Source: Pseudomonadota bacterium (GTDB taxonomy: Bacteria > Pseudomonadota > Alphaproteobacteria > Acetobacterales > Acetobacteraceae). Taken from it: 64,000 nucleotides of DNA. The notes beneath the pieces were generated by a model, which was not told the DNA's origin, did no database searches, and saw nothing but the letters and a program-made list of their open reading frames with translations. Shown in pieces: positions 8,828-17,811 of this stretch; the first letter of the stretch is position 1; every line of letters starts with the position of its first letter. Where the stretch lies: positions 62,001 to 126,000 of the forward strand of contig JABBOH010000001.1 in the NCBI GenBank assembly GCA_019351895.1. The letters are read 5' to 3'. Made by a program: the position numbers and the translations under genes.

Positions 8828-8944
8828 GGTCCGATGCCAAAGGGCACTTCCGCCCCCGGCTGGATCGGCCCACCCGATCAATGAGGTGCTTTGACACGAG
8901 CTGAACCTTCCGACTGGGTCAGAGCCTAGACACCGCTCGAGGCA

Positions 8945-9964
8945 TCAATGGGCGAGGCGGACAGCGGCGCCCAGAATGTCGAACAGATCCAGCAATCGCG
9001 CGACGTAGTGGTCATGCACCGCGAAGCCCGGCGCGGCGGGGTCCGAAAACTGCCGCTCGAGAGCGCCGACCATCTTCTCCAGCCGCTTCCGGTGCAGCCC
9101 CGTCGCGCGTTGGATGGGGTCCGAAATGACGCCCGCGAAGGCCGCGAAGGTCGCCGAGGCGATCATCAGGCCGCCGGTCGTCGTCATCACCAGACCGACG
9201 CCGGGCGCCACCGGAAACAGCCCATACCAGACGCCCCCCAACCATCCGCCGAACGGGAAGGCGCTGACCGCCGCGTGCTCCGTGATCACCGCCGCGAGCG
9301 CCGGCCCGAGCGACACCGCGCCCGGCGTCAGCTTGTTCAGCGCCAGCGCCCCGGCGCTGAGGTTGAGCAACCCCGTCGTGATCTCGGCCGCCGCATTGCG
9401 CGTGATGCCGTATTCCGTCATCGCGTGGCGCAGCCGCTCCCGGAAGGCAGGGTCGTCGCCATGACGCCCGATGTCGCGGAGTGCCGCCTGCACGGCTTCC
9501 GTCACCGCCGGTCCCTCCATGATGGCCTCGGAGAGCGCGTCCCGCCGGCTCTCGCGCCGCTTCTGCGCGATCGGGAGCTCGAGGAGTTCGGTATGGATCA
9601 GCCACTCGATCTCCCGCGATACGGCGGTTTCCAGCAGGATCGAGCGCTTCAGGAGCTTCTCGGCCCGCGTGGCGCCGAAGCGACCCGCGGCCTTCGCCCC
9701 CACCTGCATCGCGAGTTGGGGCGCCGCGAGCGACAGGTTCAGCGGCGCGCGCGCGATGTCCCACCCAACTGCCGAGCGGTGCAGGGCGAGCGTGCCGGGC
9801 AGCGAGAAATGGGCGTCGATGAAAGGCTTGATGCGGGTCCGGCGCTCGGCGAAATAGCGCCGCGCGCCGTCGGCGACCGCCGCCGCCGCCATCGTGCGAT
9901 CGAATGGGACGAGCGCCCCACTCCCGGACTGCGTCACTGGTTGCGTATCGGGGTCCCTGTCCAT
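8945..9964 (-). CDS. hypothetical protein, DUF6635-like
   Basis: 339 residues with no catalytic motif I can name. The segment LPGTLALHRSAVGWDIARAPLNLSLA (about residues 56-81) resembles alphaproteobacterial proteins grouped as DUF6635; this is from memory. The middle contains hydrophobic stretches (LLNLSAGALALNKL, GGWLGGVWYGLFPVAPGVGLVMT, IASATFAAFAGVI), so it may associate with the membrane. The ATG at 9964 has GGAGG seven bases upstream, which decides the start over an upstream in-frame ATG at 10018. It is convergent with the SDR gene and follows ppa on the same strand by 81 bases. Confidence 0.6.
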   Translation of the reverse strand: MDRDPDTQPVTQSGSGALVPFDRTMAAAAVADGARRYFAERRTRIKPFIDAHFSLPGTLALHRSAVGWDIARAPLNLSLAAPQLAMQVGAKAAGRFGATRAEKLLKRSILLETAVSREIEWLIHTELLELPIAQKRRESRRDALSEAIMEGPAVTEAVQAALRDIGRHGDDPAFRERLRHAMTEYGITRNAAAEITTGLLNLSAGALALNKLTPGAVSLGPALAAVITEHAAVSAFPFGGWLGGVWYGLFPVAPGVGLVMTTTGGLMIASATFAAFAGVISDPIQRATGLHRKRLEKMVGALERQFSDPAAPGFAVHDHYVARLLDLFDILGAAVRLAH

Positions 9965-10045
9965 GCCACCGCCTCCGGTCCCAGAGATACGACCGGAGGC
10001 ACGCCCGAACCGCCGCACAAGATCGCGAGTGCGGTGGTTCGCCCG

Positions 10046-10579
10046 TCAGTCCTTATGCGCGGCGAAGGCCTTGATGGCGGTCTCGATCGCGGCCTCGGCG
10101 GCGGCGCGGTCACCCCAGCCGATGACCTTCACCCATTTCCCGGGCTCCAGATCCTTGTAGCGGGTGAAGAAGTGCTCGATCACCTGCCGCGTGATCTCGG
10201 GGAGGGTCGCCACCTCGGTCGTGTCCTTGAACTGAGGGTGGATCTTCTCGTGCGGCACGCAGACGATCTTCTCGTCCTTGCCGGACTCGTCCTCCATGAA
10301 CAGCACGCCGATCGGCCGCGCCCGGATGACGGCGCCCGGCACGACCTGCGCCGGCACCAGGACCAGCGCATCCGCGGGGTCGCCGTCCTCGGAGAGGGTG
10401 TTGGGGATGAAACCGTAGGCCGCAGGATAGGCCATCGGCGTGAACAGGAAGCGGTCGACGAAGATCGCGCCGCTCGCCTTGTCGACCTCGTATTTCACCG
10501 CCGACCCCTGGGGGATTTCAATCACGACGTTGACATCGTGAGGCGGAGCCTTGCCGGTGGAAATCTTGGTTAGGTCCAT
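10046..10579 (-). CDS. ppa: inorganic diphosphatase
   Basis: 177 residues, family I soluble inorganic pyrophosphatase hydrolysing PPi to two phosphates and so driving biosynthetic reactions forward. The active-site blocks are EIPQGSAVKYEVDK, FIPNTLSEDGDPADALVL (the usual GDPLDVLV acidic motif, with A in place of L) and GWGDRAAAEAAI near the end. Length fits bacterial hexameric enzymes (about 175). The ATG at 10579 has GGAGA upstream; an earlier in-frame codon would add 14 unconserved residues. It is a stand-alone housekeeping gene. Confidence 0.95.
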   Translation of the reverse strand: MDLTKISTGKAPPHDVNVVIEIPQGSAVKYEVDKASGAIFVDRFLFTPMAYPAAYGFIPNTLSEDGDPADALVLVPAQVVPGAVIRARPIGVLFMEDESGKDEKIVCVPHEKIHPQFKDTTEVATLPEITRQVIEHFFTRYKDLEPGKWVKVIGWGDRAAAEAAIETAIKAFAAHKD

Positions 10580-10682
10580 AACGGTCTCCGGTGTCGGAAC
10601 GGGTTCAGAAACGCGCCGCAAACTCCCCTATTCGCGCCGTCTTGCCAACCCGCTCCCTGTCGGGCCACGCGCTTTAGGGGCC

Positions 10683-11987
10683 TTAACGGTTGGTCAGCTC
10701 GCTCTGCCGCGTCTCGCGCATGGCGAGCACGGCGAGGAAGCTCACGATCGCGGTCCCGGTGATATAGTAGCCGACCCAGGGCAGGCCGCCGGCAGCCACG
10801 AGGCGCTGCGCGATGTAGGGGGCGAGCGAGCCGCCGAGGATGCCGCCAAGGCTGTAGGCGGAGGCGGCGCCGGTGTAGCGCACGGGCGTCGGGAACAGCT
10901 CGGGCAGCAGCGCGCCCATGGGCGCGAAGGTGAAGCCCATGATGGCCAGTTCCAGGATCAGGAACAGCAGCACCACGCCGGTGCCCCCGCCGCCCAGCAT
11001 GGGCGCCACCAGGAAGCCGGAAATGGCGGCGGCGAACGAGGCGCCGAGAAGCACAGGCCGGCGCCCGAGCCGGTCCGCCAGCGCCGCCGCGATCGGGGTC
11101 GCGACCGCCATGCCGACGATCGCGATGCAGAGCAGCCCCAGGAAGGTGCCGCGCGGAATATGACGGATGCGGGTGCCGTAACCGAGCGCGAACACCGTCG
11201 AGATGTAGAACAGCGCGTAGCAAACGGCCATCGCGAGCGCCCCCAGAACCAGCGGCAGCAGATGGCGCGACAGCACATCCCGCAGCGGCAGCCGCACGCG
11301 CTCCATCCGCGCGCGCGCACGGGTGAAGGCGACGGTCTCGGTGAGGTTGCCCCGGACATAGAGGCCGATGCCGACCAGCACCGCGCTCGCCAGGAAGGGG
11401 ATGCGCCAGCCCCAGGCCATGAACTGCGCGTTCGTCAGCACGGCGAACAGCAGCAGAAAAAGCCCGTTCGAGATCAGGAACCCGATCGACGGCCCGAGTT
11501 GCGGGAACATGCCGAACCAGGCCCGGCGTCCTCGCGGCGCGTTTTCGGTGGCGAGAAGCGCCGCCCCGCCCCATTCGCCGCCCAGGCCGATGCCCTGCCC
11601 CAGCCGCAGCAGACAGAGCAGAATCGGTGCCGCGAGCCCCGCCATGGCGTAGCCCGGCAGCAATCCGATAAGGGTCGTCGAAATGCCCATCACCAGCATG
11701 GAGGCGACGAGCGTCGCCTTGCGTCCGACGCGGTCGCCGAAATGTCCGAAAAGAAACGCGCCGAGGGGCCGCGCGAGGAAGGCGATCCCGAAGGTCAGGA
11801 ACGCGGCGAGCGTCTGGGATTGCGGGGCGTGCGACGGAAAGAACACCGGCCCCAGCACCAGCGCGGCGGCGGTGCCATAGATATAGAAGTCATAGAACTC
11901 GATCGTCGTGCCGATCAGGCTGGCGACGACGATGCGGCCGGTGCTGGGCGCGGCCACGGATCCCCTGCGAAGGCGGGTGCTGGTCAT
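10683..11987 (-). CDS. MFS transporter, metabolite:H+ symporter family
   Basis: 434 residues with about 12 membrane helices. The N-terminal IGTTIEFYDFYIYGTAAAL and GHFGDRVGRKATLV are the signatures of the metabolite:H+ symporter (ProP/ShiA/KgtP) branch; GLGGEWGGAALLATENAP is a further block of that branch. Substrates in the family include proline/betaine, shikimate, citrate and alpha-ketoglutarate, and cannot be chosen from sequence alone. The MFS motif between helices 8 and 9 is ALADRLGRRPVLL. No adjacent enzyme gives a clue; the neighbours are ppa and the tRNA gene. Confidence 0.9.
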   Translation of the reverse strand: MTSTRLRRGSVAAPSTGRIVVASLIGTTIEFYDFYIYGTAAALVLGPVFFPSHAPQSQTLAAFLTFGIAFLARPLGAFLFGHFGDRVGRKATLVASMLVMGISTTLIGLLPGYAMAGLAAPILLCLLRLGQGIGLGGEWGGAALLATENAPRGRRAWFGMFPQLGPSIGFLISNGLFLLLFAVLTNAQFMAWGWRIPFLASAVLVGIGLYVRGNLTETVAFTRARARMERVRLPLRDVLSRHLLPLVLGALAMAVCYALFYISTVFALGYGTRIRHIPRGTFLGLLCIAIVGMAVATPIAAALADRLGRRPVLLGASFAAAISGFLVAPMLGGGGTGVVLLFLILELAIMGFTFAPMGALLPELFPTPVRYTGAASAYSLGGILGGSLAPYIAQRLVAAGGLPWVGYYITGTAIVSFLAVLAMRETRQSELTNR

Positions 11988-12110
11988 GAAGGCGTTACTC
12001 TCCCTGGGGCTTTGGGAGAGTTTCGCTCAGCGCCCGTGCCAGGGGAAGGGGCAGCCTCCCGCCCCCCCTGCTTGCCAAAGCGCCTCGCCTTGGAGGATAT
12101 CGGGTCCCCT

Positions 12111-12183
12111 GCGCCTGTAGCTCAACGGTTAGAGCGGGCCGCTCATAACGGCTTGGTTGCGGGTTCGATTCCTGCCAGGCGCA
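12111..12183 (+). tRNA. tRNA with anticodon CAT, probably tRNA-Ile2 (lysidine-modified)
   Basis: A full cloverleaf is readable: acceptor GCGCCTG (12111-12117) pairs with CAGGCGC (12176-12182); D-arm GCTC/GAGC; anticodon stem GGCCG/CGGCT around loop CTCATAA with anticodon at 12144-12146; T-arm GCGGG/CCTGC around TTCGATT; discriminator A. The 3' CCA is not encoded. The compact D-loop and the CTTGGTTGC stretch resemble E. coli ileX, so I favour tRNA-Ile2, whose C34 is changed to lysidine by TilS. Elongator tRNA-Met is the alternative. The initiator is unlikely, since its three anticodon-stem GC pairs are missing. Confidence 0.9.
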
Positions 12184-12272
12184 GTCGTGCTACCGCCCTT
12201 CGTGGTTGCCCCTGACCCCGACATTCCCTAGAGCACGACTACTCTCTCCCCGCGCGCATTCGGAGCACCGCC

Positions 12273-13952
12273 ATGGCCGCCTACCAATACGTCTATGTGA
12301 TGAAGGACGTGACCAAGGCCTATCCGGGCGGCCGCGAGGTCTTCAAAGGCATCACCCTCTCCTTCCTGCCCGGCGTGAAGATCGGCGTGCTTGGCGTCAA
12401 CGGCGCCGGCAAGTCGACGCTGCTCAAGATCATGGCGGGCATCGACCACGAGTTCGGCGGCGAGGCCTGGGCCGCCGACGGCGTCCGCATCGGCTACCTC
12501 GAGCAGGAGCCGCAGCTCGATTCCACCAAGACGGTCGGGGAGAACGTCGCCGAGGCCTTCGCAGAGGTGAAGGCGGCGCTGACGCGCTTCAACGCCATCT
12601 CCGAGCGCTTCATGGAGCCGATGGAGGAGGACGAGATGAACGCCCTCCTCGCCGAACAGGCGGCGCTGCAGGAGAAGATCGACGCCGGGGACGGCTGGGA
12701 GATGGACCGCAAGATCGAGATCGCCCTCGACGCGCTGCGCTGCCCTCCGGCGGATGCCGATGTCACGAAGCTCTCGGGCGGCGAGAGGCGGCGGGTAGCG
12801 CTCTGCCGCCTGCTGCTGGAAAAGCCCGACCTCCTGCTGCTCGACGAACCGACAAACCATTTGGACGCCGAGAGCGTCGCCTGGCTCGAGCATACGCTGC
12901 GGGAATTCACGGGCACGGTGATGATCATCACCCATGACCGCTACTTCCTCGACAACGTCACGAACTGGATCCTGGAGATCGAGCGCGGTCGCGGCTATCC
13001 GTTCGAGGGCAACTATTCCTCGTGGCTCGCTCAGAAGCGCAAGCGGCTCCAGCAGGAGGAGAAGGAGGAAAGCGCGCGGCAACGGGCGCTCGCCGCCGAG
13101 GAGGAATGGATCGCCTCCTCCCCCCGCGCCCGCCAGACCAAAAGCCAGGCCCGCATCAAGCGCTACGAGGAGATGCTGCAGGAGAGCCAGGAGCGCGTCA
13201 CGGGTGTTGCTGAAATCGTCATCCCGCCCGGGCCCCGCCTCGGCGGCACGGTGATCGAGGCCGACAAGCTCCGCAAAGGCTTCGGCAACCGCTTGCTCAT
13301 CGAGGATCTCGACTTCAAGCTGCCGCCGGGCGGGATCGTCGGTGTCATCGGCCCCAACGGCGCGGGCAAGTCGACGCTGTTCCGCATGATCGTGGGACAG
13401 GAGGAGCCCGATGGCGGCAGCCTCAAGATCGGCGAAACCGTGAAGCTCGGCTATGTCGACCAGTCGCGCGACAGCCTGGACCCGAACAAAAGCGTCTGGG
13501 AGGAGATCTCGGGCGGCACGGACGTGATCCATCTCGGCAAGCGCACCGTCGCCTCGCGGGCCTATGTGGGCGCCTTCAACTTCAAGGGATCGGACCAGCA
13601 GAAGAAGGTCGGCATCCTCTCGGGCGGCGAGCGCAACCGCGTCCACCTCGCCAAGATGCTGCGCACCGAGGCCAATGTCATCCTGCTCGACGAACCGACC
13701 AACGATCTCGACGTGGATACGCTCCGCGCGCTCGAGGAGGCGCTGACCGAGTTTCCCGGCTGTGCCGTCATCATCAGCCATGACCGCTGGTTCCTCGACC
13801 GGCTGGCGACGCATATCCTGGCCTTCGAGGGCGACAGCCGCGTCGAGTGGTTCGAGGGCAACTTCCAGGCCTACGAGGAGGACAAGCGGCGTCGCCTCGG
13901 CGCGCAGGCGACCGAGCCACACCGGATCAAGTACCGCCCCCTCGCGCGGTAG
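12273..13952 (+). CDS. ettA: energy-dependent translational throttle protein EttA (ABC-F)
   Basis: 559 residues with two ABC domains and no membrane part. Walker A motifs are GVNGAGKST (about 41-49) and GPNGAGKST (about 360), with LSGGERRRVALCRLL and LSGGERNRVHLAKML as signatures. The arm region with EPMEEDEMNALLAEQAALQ and the charged linker (SSWLAQKRKRLQQEEKEESARQ) are those of EttA, which binds the ribosomal E site and gates the first elongation step according to ATP/ADP. Length is close to E. coli EttA (555). The ATG has CGGAG upstream. It stands alone, 90 bases downstream of the tRNA. Confidence 0.97.
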   Translation: MAAYQYVYVMKDVTKAYPGGREVFKGITLSFLPGVKIGVLGVNGAGKSTLLKIMAGIDHEFGGEAWAADGVRIGYLEQEPQLDSTKTVGENVAEAFAEVKAALTRFNAISERFMEPMEEDEMNALLAEQAALQEKIDAGDGWEMDRKIEIALDALRCPPADADVTKLSGGERRRVALCRLLLEKPDLLLLDEPTNHLDAESVAWLEHTLREFTGTVMIITHDRYFLDNVTNWILEIERGRGYPFEGNYSSWLAQKRKRLQQEEKEESARQRALAAEEEWIASSPRARQTKSQARIKRYEEMLQESQERVTGVAEIVIPPGPRLGGTVIEADKLRKGFGNRLLIEDLDFKLPPGGIVGVIGPNGAGKSTLFRMIVGQEEPDGGSLKIGETVKLGYVDQSRDSLDPNKSVWEEISGGTDVIHLGKRTVASRAYVGAFNFKGSDQQKKVGILSGGERNRVHLAKMLRTEANVILLDEPTNDLDVDTLRALEEALTEFPGCAVIISHDRWFLDRLATHILAFEGDSRVEWFEGNFQAYEEDKRRRLGAQATEPHRIKYRPLAR

Positions 13953-14011
13953 CCCTCTGTCCTGCATCGTCACCGGCTGGACGGCGGCGGGCACGCCGCC
14001 ACATTCGGCGC

Positions 14012-14644
14012 ATGAGCATGGCGTTGGATAACTGGTGGAACCCGGCCTGGGTGCTACGGACGGGGCGCATGGTGATGCGCCCGGTCTCCGGCATCGACGC
14101 GCGCGCCATCGCGACCCTCAAGGCCGACCCCCGGGCCTTCGCCATGATGCTGGGCGGCGTCCGCAACGAACAACAGGCGGCGGAGGAACTGGCTGAGGAA
14201 ATCCGCACCTGGGGCGCGTTCGGCATTGGCCTCTGGTCGGCCCGCGACGTCGACAGCGGAGCCTTCCACGGCGTCGCCGGCATCGTGCAGCGCCGGGACG
14301 GTCGCGGCATGGGGCTGCGTTTCGCCTTCTGGCCTGAAGCGCGGGGACATGGTCTGGCGCGGGAGGCGGCGGTGGCGGCCCTGCGTTTCGCGCATGAACG
14401 GGCGGGGCTGCGGCGCGTCGTCGCGGTCGCCCGGGAAAGCAACACTGCCTCCCGGATGCTGCTGACCAGCATCGGTATGCGGGAGGCCGCCGGCCAGAAT
14501 TTCTGGCGCGATGGCTACGAGATGGTGGTGCACGCCAGCGAGACCGGTGATGCCATCATCCCCTGGGGTCGAGGCCTGAGCGCGCCCGGGGGCAGCGATT
14601 TTCGGTCCTCTGCCCCTCTTGCAGAACAGCTTTTCACGACTTGA
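14012..14644 (+). CDS. GNAT family N-acetyltransferase
   Basis: 210 residues of the RimJ/RimL-like acetyltransferase type: LRTGRMVMRPVSGIDA at the N-terminus, and the acetyl-CoA motif region FWPEARGHGLAREAAVAALRFAHE, followed by VARESNTASRMLLTSIGM. The usual Q/R-x-x-G-x-G/A is present as ARGHGLA. Two in-frame ATGs at 14012 and 14018 are possible starts; neither has a strong ribosome-binding site. The last 30 residues are not conserved-looking. The substrate, a protein N-terminus or small amine, is unknown. It follows ettA by 59 bases. Confidence 0.85.
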   Translation: MSMALDNWWNPAWVLRTGRMVMRPVSGIDARAIATLKADPRAFAMMLGGVRNEQQAAEELAEEIRTWGAFGIGLWSARDVDSGAFHGVAGIVQRRDGRGMGLRFAFWPEARGHGLAREAAVAALRFAHERAGLRRVVAVARESNTASRMLLTSIGMREAAGQNFWRDGYEMVVHASETGDAIIPWGRGLSAPGGSDFRSSAPLAEQLFTT

Positions 14645-14740
14645 CCCGCTGCGGGCCGGGCGTCCATATCCGCTGAGATCCGGACATGAACCGCTTACCC
14701 CTCATCCGCGACCTCGCGGGTGACATCAGGTGCTTCGACA

Positions 14741-15322
14741 ATGACCCTCCCATTAATGCCTAAAGCCACTGCCGTCTGGCTGATCGACAAGACCGCGCTG
14801 ACCTTCGACCAGATCGCGGAATTCTGCGGCATGCACCCGCTTGAGGTTCAGGCCATCGCGGATGGCGAGGTGGCGCAGGGCATCATGGGCTATGACCCCG
14901 TGGCCAACAGCCAGGTGACCGCCGAGGATATCGAACGCTGCGAGGCCGACCCGTCGGCGCGCCTGCGCATCCTGGCCAACAGCAGCCCGGCGCCGAAGAA
15001 GACGCGCGGCGGTCGCTACACGCCCGTCGCCAAGCGCAACGACCGCCCCGATGCGATCGCCTTCCTGCTGCGCAACTATCCGCAGCTCTCCGAATTGCAG
15101 CTTTCGAAGCTGCTGGGCACTACAAAGGAGACGATCCAGAAGGTCCGCGAGCGGAGCCATTGGAACAGCGCGAACATCAAGCCGCGCGACCCGGTGATCC
15201 TTGGGCTCTGCAAGCAGAGCGACCTCAACGACGCCATCGCTCAGGCGAACGAGCGTCTGACGCGGGAAGGCCGTGCGGTGCCCCCGCCTCCGCCGCCGAT
15301 GGCCGAAATCGACGCCGCCTGA
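14741..15322 (+). CDS. trcR: DUF1013 protein, TrcR-type cell-cycle transcriptional regulator
   Basis: 193 residues, almost wholly within the alphaproteobacteria-specific DUF1013 family. The start MTLPLMPKATAVWLIDKTAL and the block FCGMHPLEVQAIADGEVAQG are its hallmark, and the region NYPQLSELQLSKLLGTTKETIQ looks like a helix-turn-helix. Databases label this family cell cycle transcriptional regulator TrcR; its function in this organism is inferred. I chose ATG 14741, because homologues begin with the same xLPLMPKATAVWL block; ATG 14756 is the alternative. The tail is proline-rich (PPPPPPMAE). It stands upstream of the DUF465 pair. Confidence 0.9.
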   Translation: MTLPLMPKATAVWLIDKTALTFDQIAEFCGMHPLEVQAIADGEVAQGIMGYDPVANSQVTAEDIERCEADPSARLRILANSSPAPKKTRGGRYTPVAKRNDRPDAIAFLLRNYPQLSELQLSKLLGTTKETIQKVRERSHWNSANIKPRDPVILGLCKQSDLNDAIAQANERLTREGRAVPPPPPPMAEIDAA

Positions 15323-15484
15323 TAAGGGCGGGGAGGCTTCCGGCCGTCTCGCCGGCCGCAATCCTCGCCGCCGAGGAATTGGCGGCAAGGACCGCGGGCG
15401 CGGACGTGAGCGGTTTTCGACGGGGGTGAGGCTCACGGGGCTCGGACCGAAGGCTTTCGCCCATCGGTCTGAACCGGGTGGGTC

Positions 15485-15670
15485 CTAGTGGTGCTGGTGG
15501 TCGGACTGGGTCGACAACCGCACCATCTCTTCCTTGAGCCGGAGTTTTTCTCGCTTGAGATGGCCCATCGTCTCGCTGTCCGGCGCGGGGCGGCGATCCT
15601 CGGAAGCGATGCGCTCCTCCAGGTTGGCGTGACGATCTTTGAGGGTTTCGAGGCGGGCCTGTAGATTCAT
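15485..15670 (-). CDS. YdcH family (DUF465) small protein
   Basis: 61 residues, charged and helical: LQARLETLKDRHANLEERI followed by LKREKLRLKEEMVRL, the antiparallel coiled-coil hairpin of YdcH/DUF465 proteins. The family is common in Proteobacteria and its function is unknown. The C-terminus is histidine-rich (DHQHH). Start ATG at 15670 has GGGAG eight bases upstream. It is divergent from a second DUF465 gene at 15859, with 188 bases between. Confidence 0.85.
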   Translation of the reverse strand: MNLQARLETLKDRHANLEERIASEDRRPAPDSETMGHLKREKLRLKEEMVRLSTQSDHQHH

Positions 15671-15858
15671 GGGAACTCCCTTGTCTAGTACAAGCGTCCT
15701 GATAAGCCATCCGCCCGCCGCTTCAGGGCCGGGCAGATCCTGAACGCTACGCCTCTCCGGTGCGGGGATGCCAGCGCGAACCGCACACAGAAACGCGATT
15801 GCTTGGCCTTATTGGGGAAGGGTATGAGCAGTCTCCCGCCCGTGTTAAGCGAACCGCC

Positions 15859-16062
15859 ATGCTCTCCGATCGTGACACGCTGCTGCGCCGCCTCCACGAG
15901 CTTCGTAGTGAGCACCGCGACCTCGACACGGTGATCATCCGGCTCAGTGACATGGGTGGCCAGGATCAGCTCAACGTCCAGCGCCTCAAGAAGCGCAAGC
16001 TCGTCCTCAAGGACGAGATCGCGCGGCTGGAAAGCCGCCTCATCCCTGACAGCATCGCCTGA
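15859..16062 (+). CDS. YdcH family (DUF465) small protein
   Basis: 67 residues. Two predicted helices, [19 protein letters not shown] and [22 protein letters not shown], form the DUF465 hairpin; the LKKxKLxLKDEI block is the most conserved part. The frame is open upstream to 15760, but that extension is arginine-rich and unlike the family, so ATG 15859 is preferred. It lies four bases before purE and is probably co-transcribed with purEK. Function unknown. Confidence 0.88.
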   Translation: MLSDRDTLLRRLHELRSEHRDLDTVIIRLSDMGGQDQLNVQRLKKRKLVLKDEIARLESRLIPDSIA

Positions 16063-16066
16063 TCCC

Positions 16067-16582
16067 ATGACGGACGAGAAAAAAGACGGCAGGCTCCCGG
16101 TCGTCGGGATCATCATGGGCAGCCAGTCGGACTGGCCGACCATGCGCTTCGCCGCGGAAACGCTGGCGGCGCTCCATGTGCCCTATGAGACGCGGATCGT
16201 CTCCGCCCATCGCACGCCGGACCGTCTGGCCGAATATGCCAAGGCCGCTCGCGGGCGCGGCCTGCGCGTGATCGTGGCGGGCGCCGGGGGCGCTGCCCAC
16301 CTGCCCGGCATGTGCGCCGCCTGGACCATTCTGCCCGTGATGGGCGTGCCGATGGAAACCCATGCGCTCAAAGGCATGGATAGCCTGCTTTCCATCGTGC
16401 AGATGCCCGGCGGCGTGCCCGTCCCGACCTTCGCCATCGGCCGCGCCGGCGCCATCAACGCGGCGCTGACCGCCGCCGCCATCCTGGCCCTGTCGGATAG
16501 CGGGCTCGCCGATCGACTGGAGGCTTGGCGCGCCAATCAGACGGATGGCGTGGCGCACGAGCCTGCGGAGGAGCCCGGCTGA
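16067..16582 (+). CDS. purE: 5-(carboxyamino)imidazole ribonucleotide mutase PurE
   Basis: 171 residues. PurE (class I) rearranges N5-CAIR to CAIR in purine biosynthesis. The glycine/serine-rich substrate loop [13 protein letters not shown] (residues 14-26), the catalytic histidine in SAHRTPDRL and the [11 protein letters not shown] block are all present, as is [22 protein letters not shown]. The length fits the class. Its stop overlaps the purK ATG by one base (TGATG), so the pair is translationally coupled. Confidence 0.97.
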   Translation: MTDEKKDGRLPVVGIIMGSQSDWPTMRFAAETLAALHVPYETRIVSAHRTPDRLAEYAKAARGRGLRVIVAGAGGAAHLPGMCAAWTILPVMGVPMETHALKGMDSLLSIVQMPGGVPVPTFAIGRAGAINAALTAAAILALSDSGLADRLEAWRANQTDGVAHEPAEEPG

Positions 16583-17766
16583 TGCTGCCGCCCGCCCGCC
16601 TGACGCCCGCCCCCCTGCCGCCCGGCGCCACCATCGGCATCGTCGGCGGCGGGCAGCTCGGCCGCATGTCGGCGATGGCGGCCGCCCGCCTCGGCTATCG
16701 TGCCCACATTCTGACCGAGGAGGCCGACGGCCCCGCCGCCCAGGTCGCCGCCGGCATCACCCGCGGCGGCTACGAGGACGAGGCGGCGCTCCGCGCCTTC
16801 GCCGCTGGCGTGGATGTCATCACCTTCGAGTTCGAGAATGTCAGCGCCGCCGGGCTCGACCTGTTGGCCGGTCTCCGCCCTGTGCATCCTTCGCCCGCGA
16901 TCCTCGGGATCAGCCAGGACAGGATTGCGGAGAAGTCCTTCCTGAACCGCCACGGCATCGCGACCGCGCCCTGGGCGCCGGTCGAGGACCGCGCCAGCCT
17001 CGACGCCGCCATCGCGCGGCTCGGCCTTCCGGCAATCCTGAAGACGACGCGGCTCGGCTACGACGGCCGCGGTCAGGCGCGCGTCGCGACGCCCGAGGAG
17101 GCGCATGCAGCCCTCGCCCGCCTCGCGCCGAAGCCGCTCGTCCTCGAAGGGCTGGTCGATTTCGCCTGTGAGATCAGCGTCGTCGTGGCGCGCGGCGCGG
17201 ACGGGCGGATCGCGAGCTTCGACCCGGTCGAGAACCGGCACGCCCACGGCATCCTCGACCTCACCTTCGCGCCCGCCCGCATCCCCGAGGACACTGCCGC
17301 GCAAGCGACGGCGCTCGGCCGGCAGGTGGCGGAGGCGCTTGATCTCGTCGGCCTCCTCGCGGTCGAGATGTTCGTCGACCGCAACGGCACCCTGCGTGTG
17401 AACGAGATAGCGCCCCGGCCCCACAATTCGGGTCATTGGACGATCGACGCCTGCCCCGCGAGCCAGTTCGAGATGCACATCCGCGCCGTGGCGGGCCTCC
17501 CGCTGCCGATCGCCACCCGCCATTCGGATGCGGTGATGAAGAACCTCATCGGGCCCGCGGACATGGCGCTGTGGCCCGAGATCCTGGCGAGCCCCGGCCT
17601 GATCCCGCACCACTACGGCAAGGCGGAGGCCCGCCCGGGCCGGAAAATGGGCCATGTCACCAGGCTGTTTCCGCGCGGCAGCCTGCCGGGGGACTTCGGC
17701 ATCGCCGGCGCGCTCGGTTGCCTTGCCCCTGCCGAGGGTTGCGACCGTCAGGACGAGAGGCCATAG
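16582..17766 (+). CDS. purK: 5-(carboxyamino)imidazole ribonucleotide synthase PurK
   Basis: 394 residues, an ATP-grasp enzyme that carboxylates AIR with bicarbonate and ATP to make N5-CAIR for PurE. The N-terminal nucleotide fold begins IGIVGGGQLGRMSAMAA; the ATP-grasp body has AILKTTRLGYDGRGQ and the metal/ATP residues in LRVNEIAPRPHNSGHWTID. It is a little longer than typical PurK (355-370) because of a proline-rich N-terminus (PPARLTPAPLPPG) and a C-terminal tail. The start overlaps the purE stop. Confidence 0.96.
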   Translation: MLPPARLTPAPLPPGATIGIVGGGQLGRMSAMAAARLGYRAHILTEEADGPAAQVAAGITRGGYEDEAALRAFAAGVDVITFEFENVSAAGLDLLAGLRPVHPSPAILGISQDRIAEKSFLNRHGIATAPWAPVEDRASLDAAIARLGLPAILKTTRLGYDGRGQARVATPEEAHAALARLAPKPLVLEGLVDFACEISVVVARGADGRIASFDPVENRHAHGILDLTFAPARIPEDTAAQATALGRQVAEALDLVGLLAVEMFVDRNGTLRVNEIAPRPHNSGHWTIDACPASQFEMHIRAVAGLPLPIATRHSDAVMKNLIGPADMALWPEILASPGLIPHHYGKAEARPGRKMGHVTRLFPRGSLPGDFGIAGALGCLAPAEGCDRQDERP

Positions 17767-17811
17767 AAAACGTCCGCCACTCCGGCGGCCCCCTCTGACG
17801 CGAGAACTGCC

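Noticed and set aside
8828-8944. Possible small gene in the gap between the SDR and DUF6635-like genes.
   Set aside because: Only about 16 codons can be read after a weak ATG, with no conserved feature.
15445-15469. Imperfect hairpin GACCGA/TCGGTC between the TrcR-like and YdcH genes as a terminator.
   Set aside because: Only six pairs, long interrupted loop and no T-run; too weak to call.
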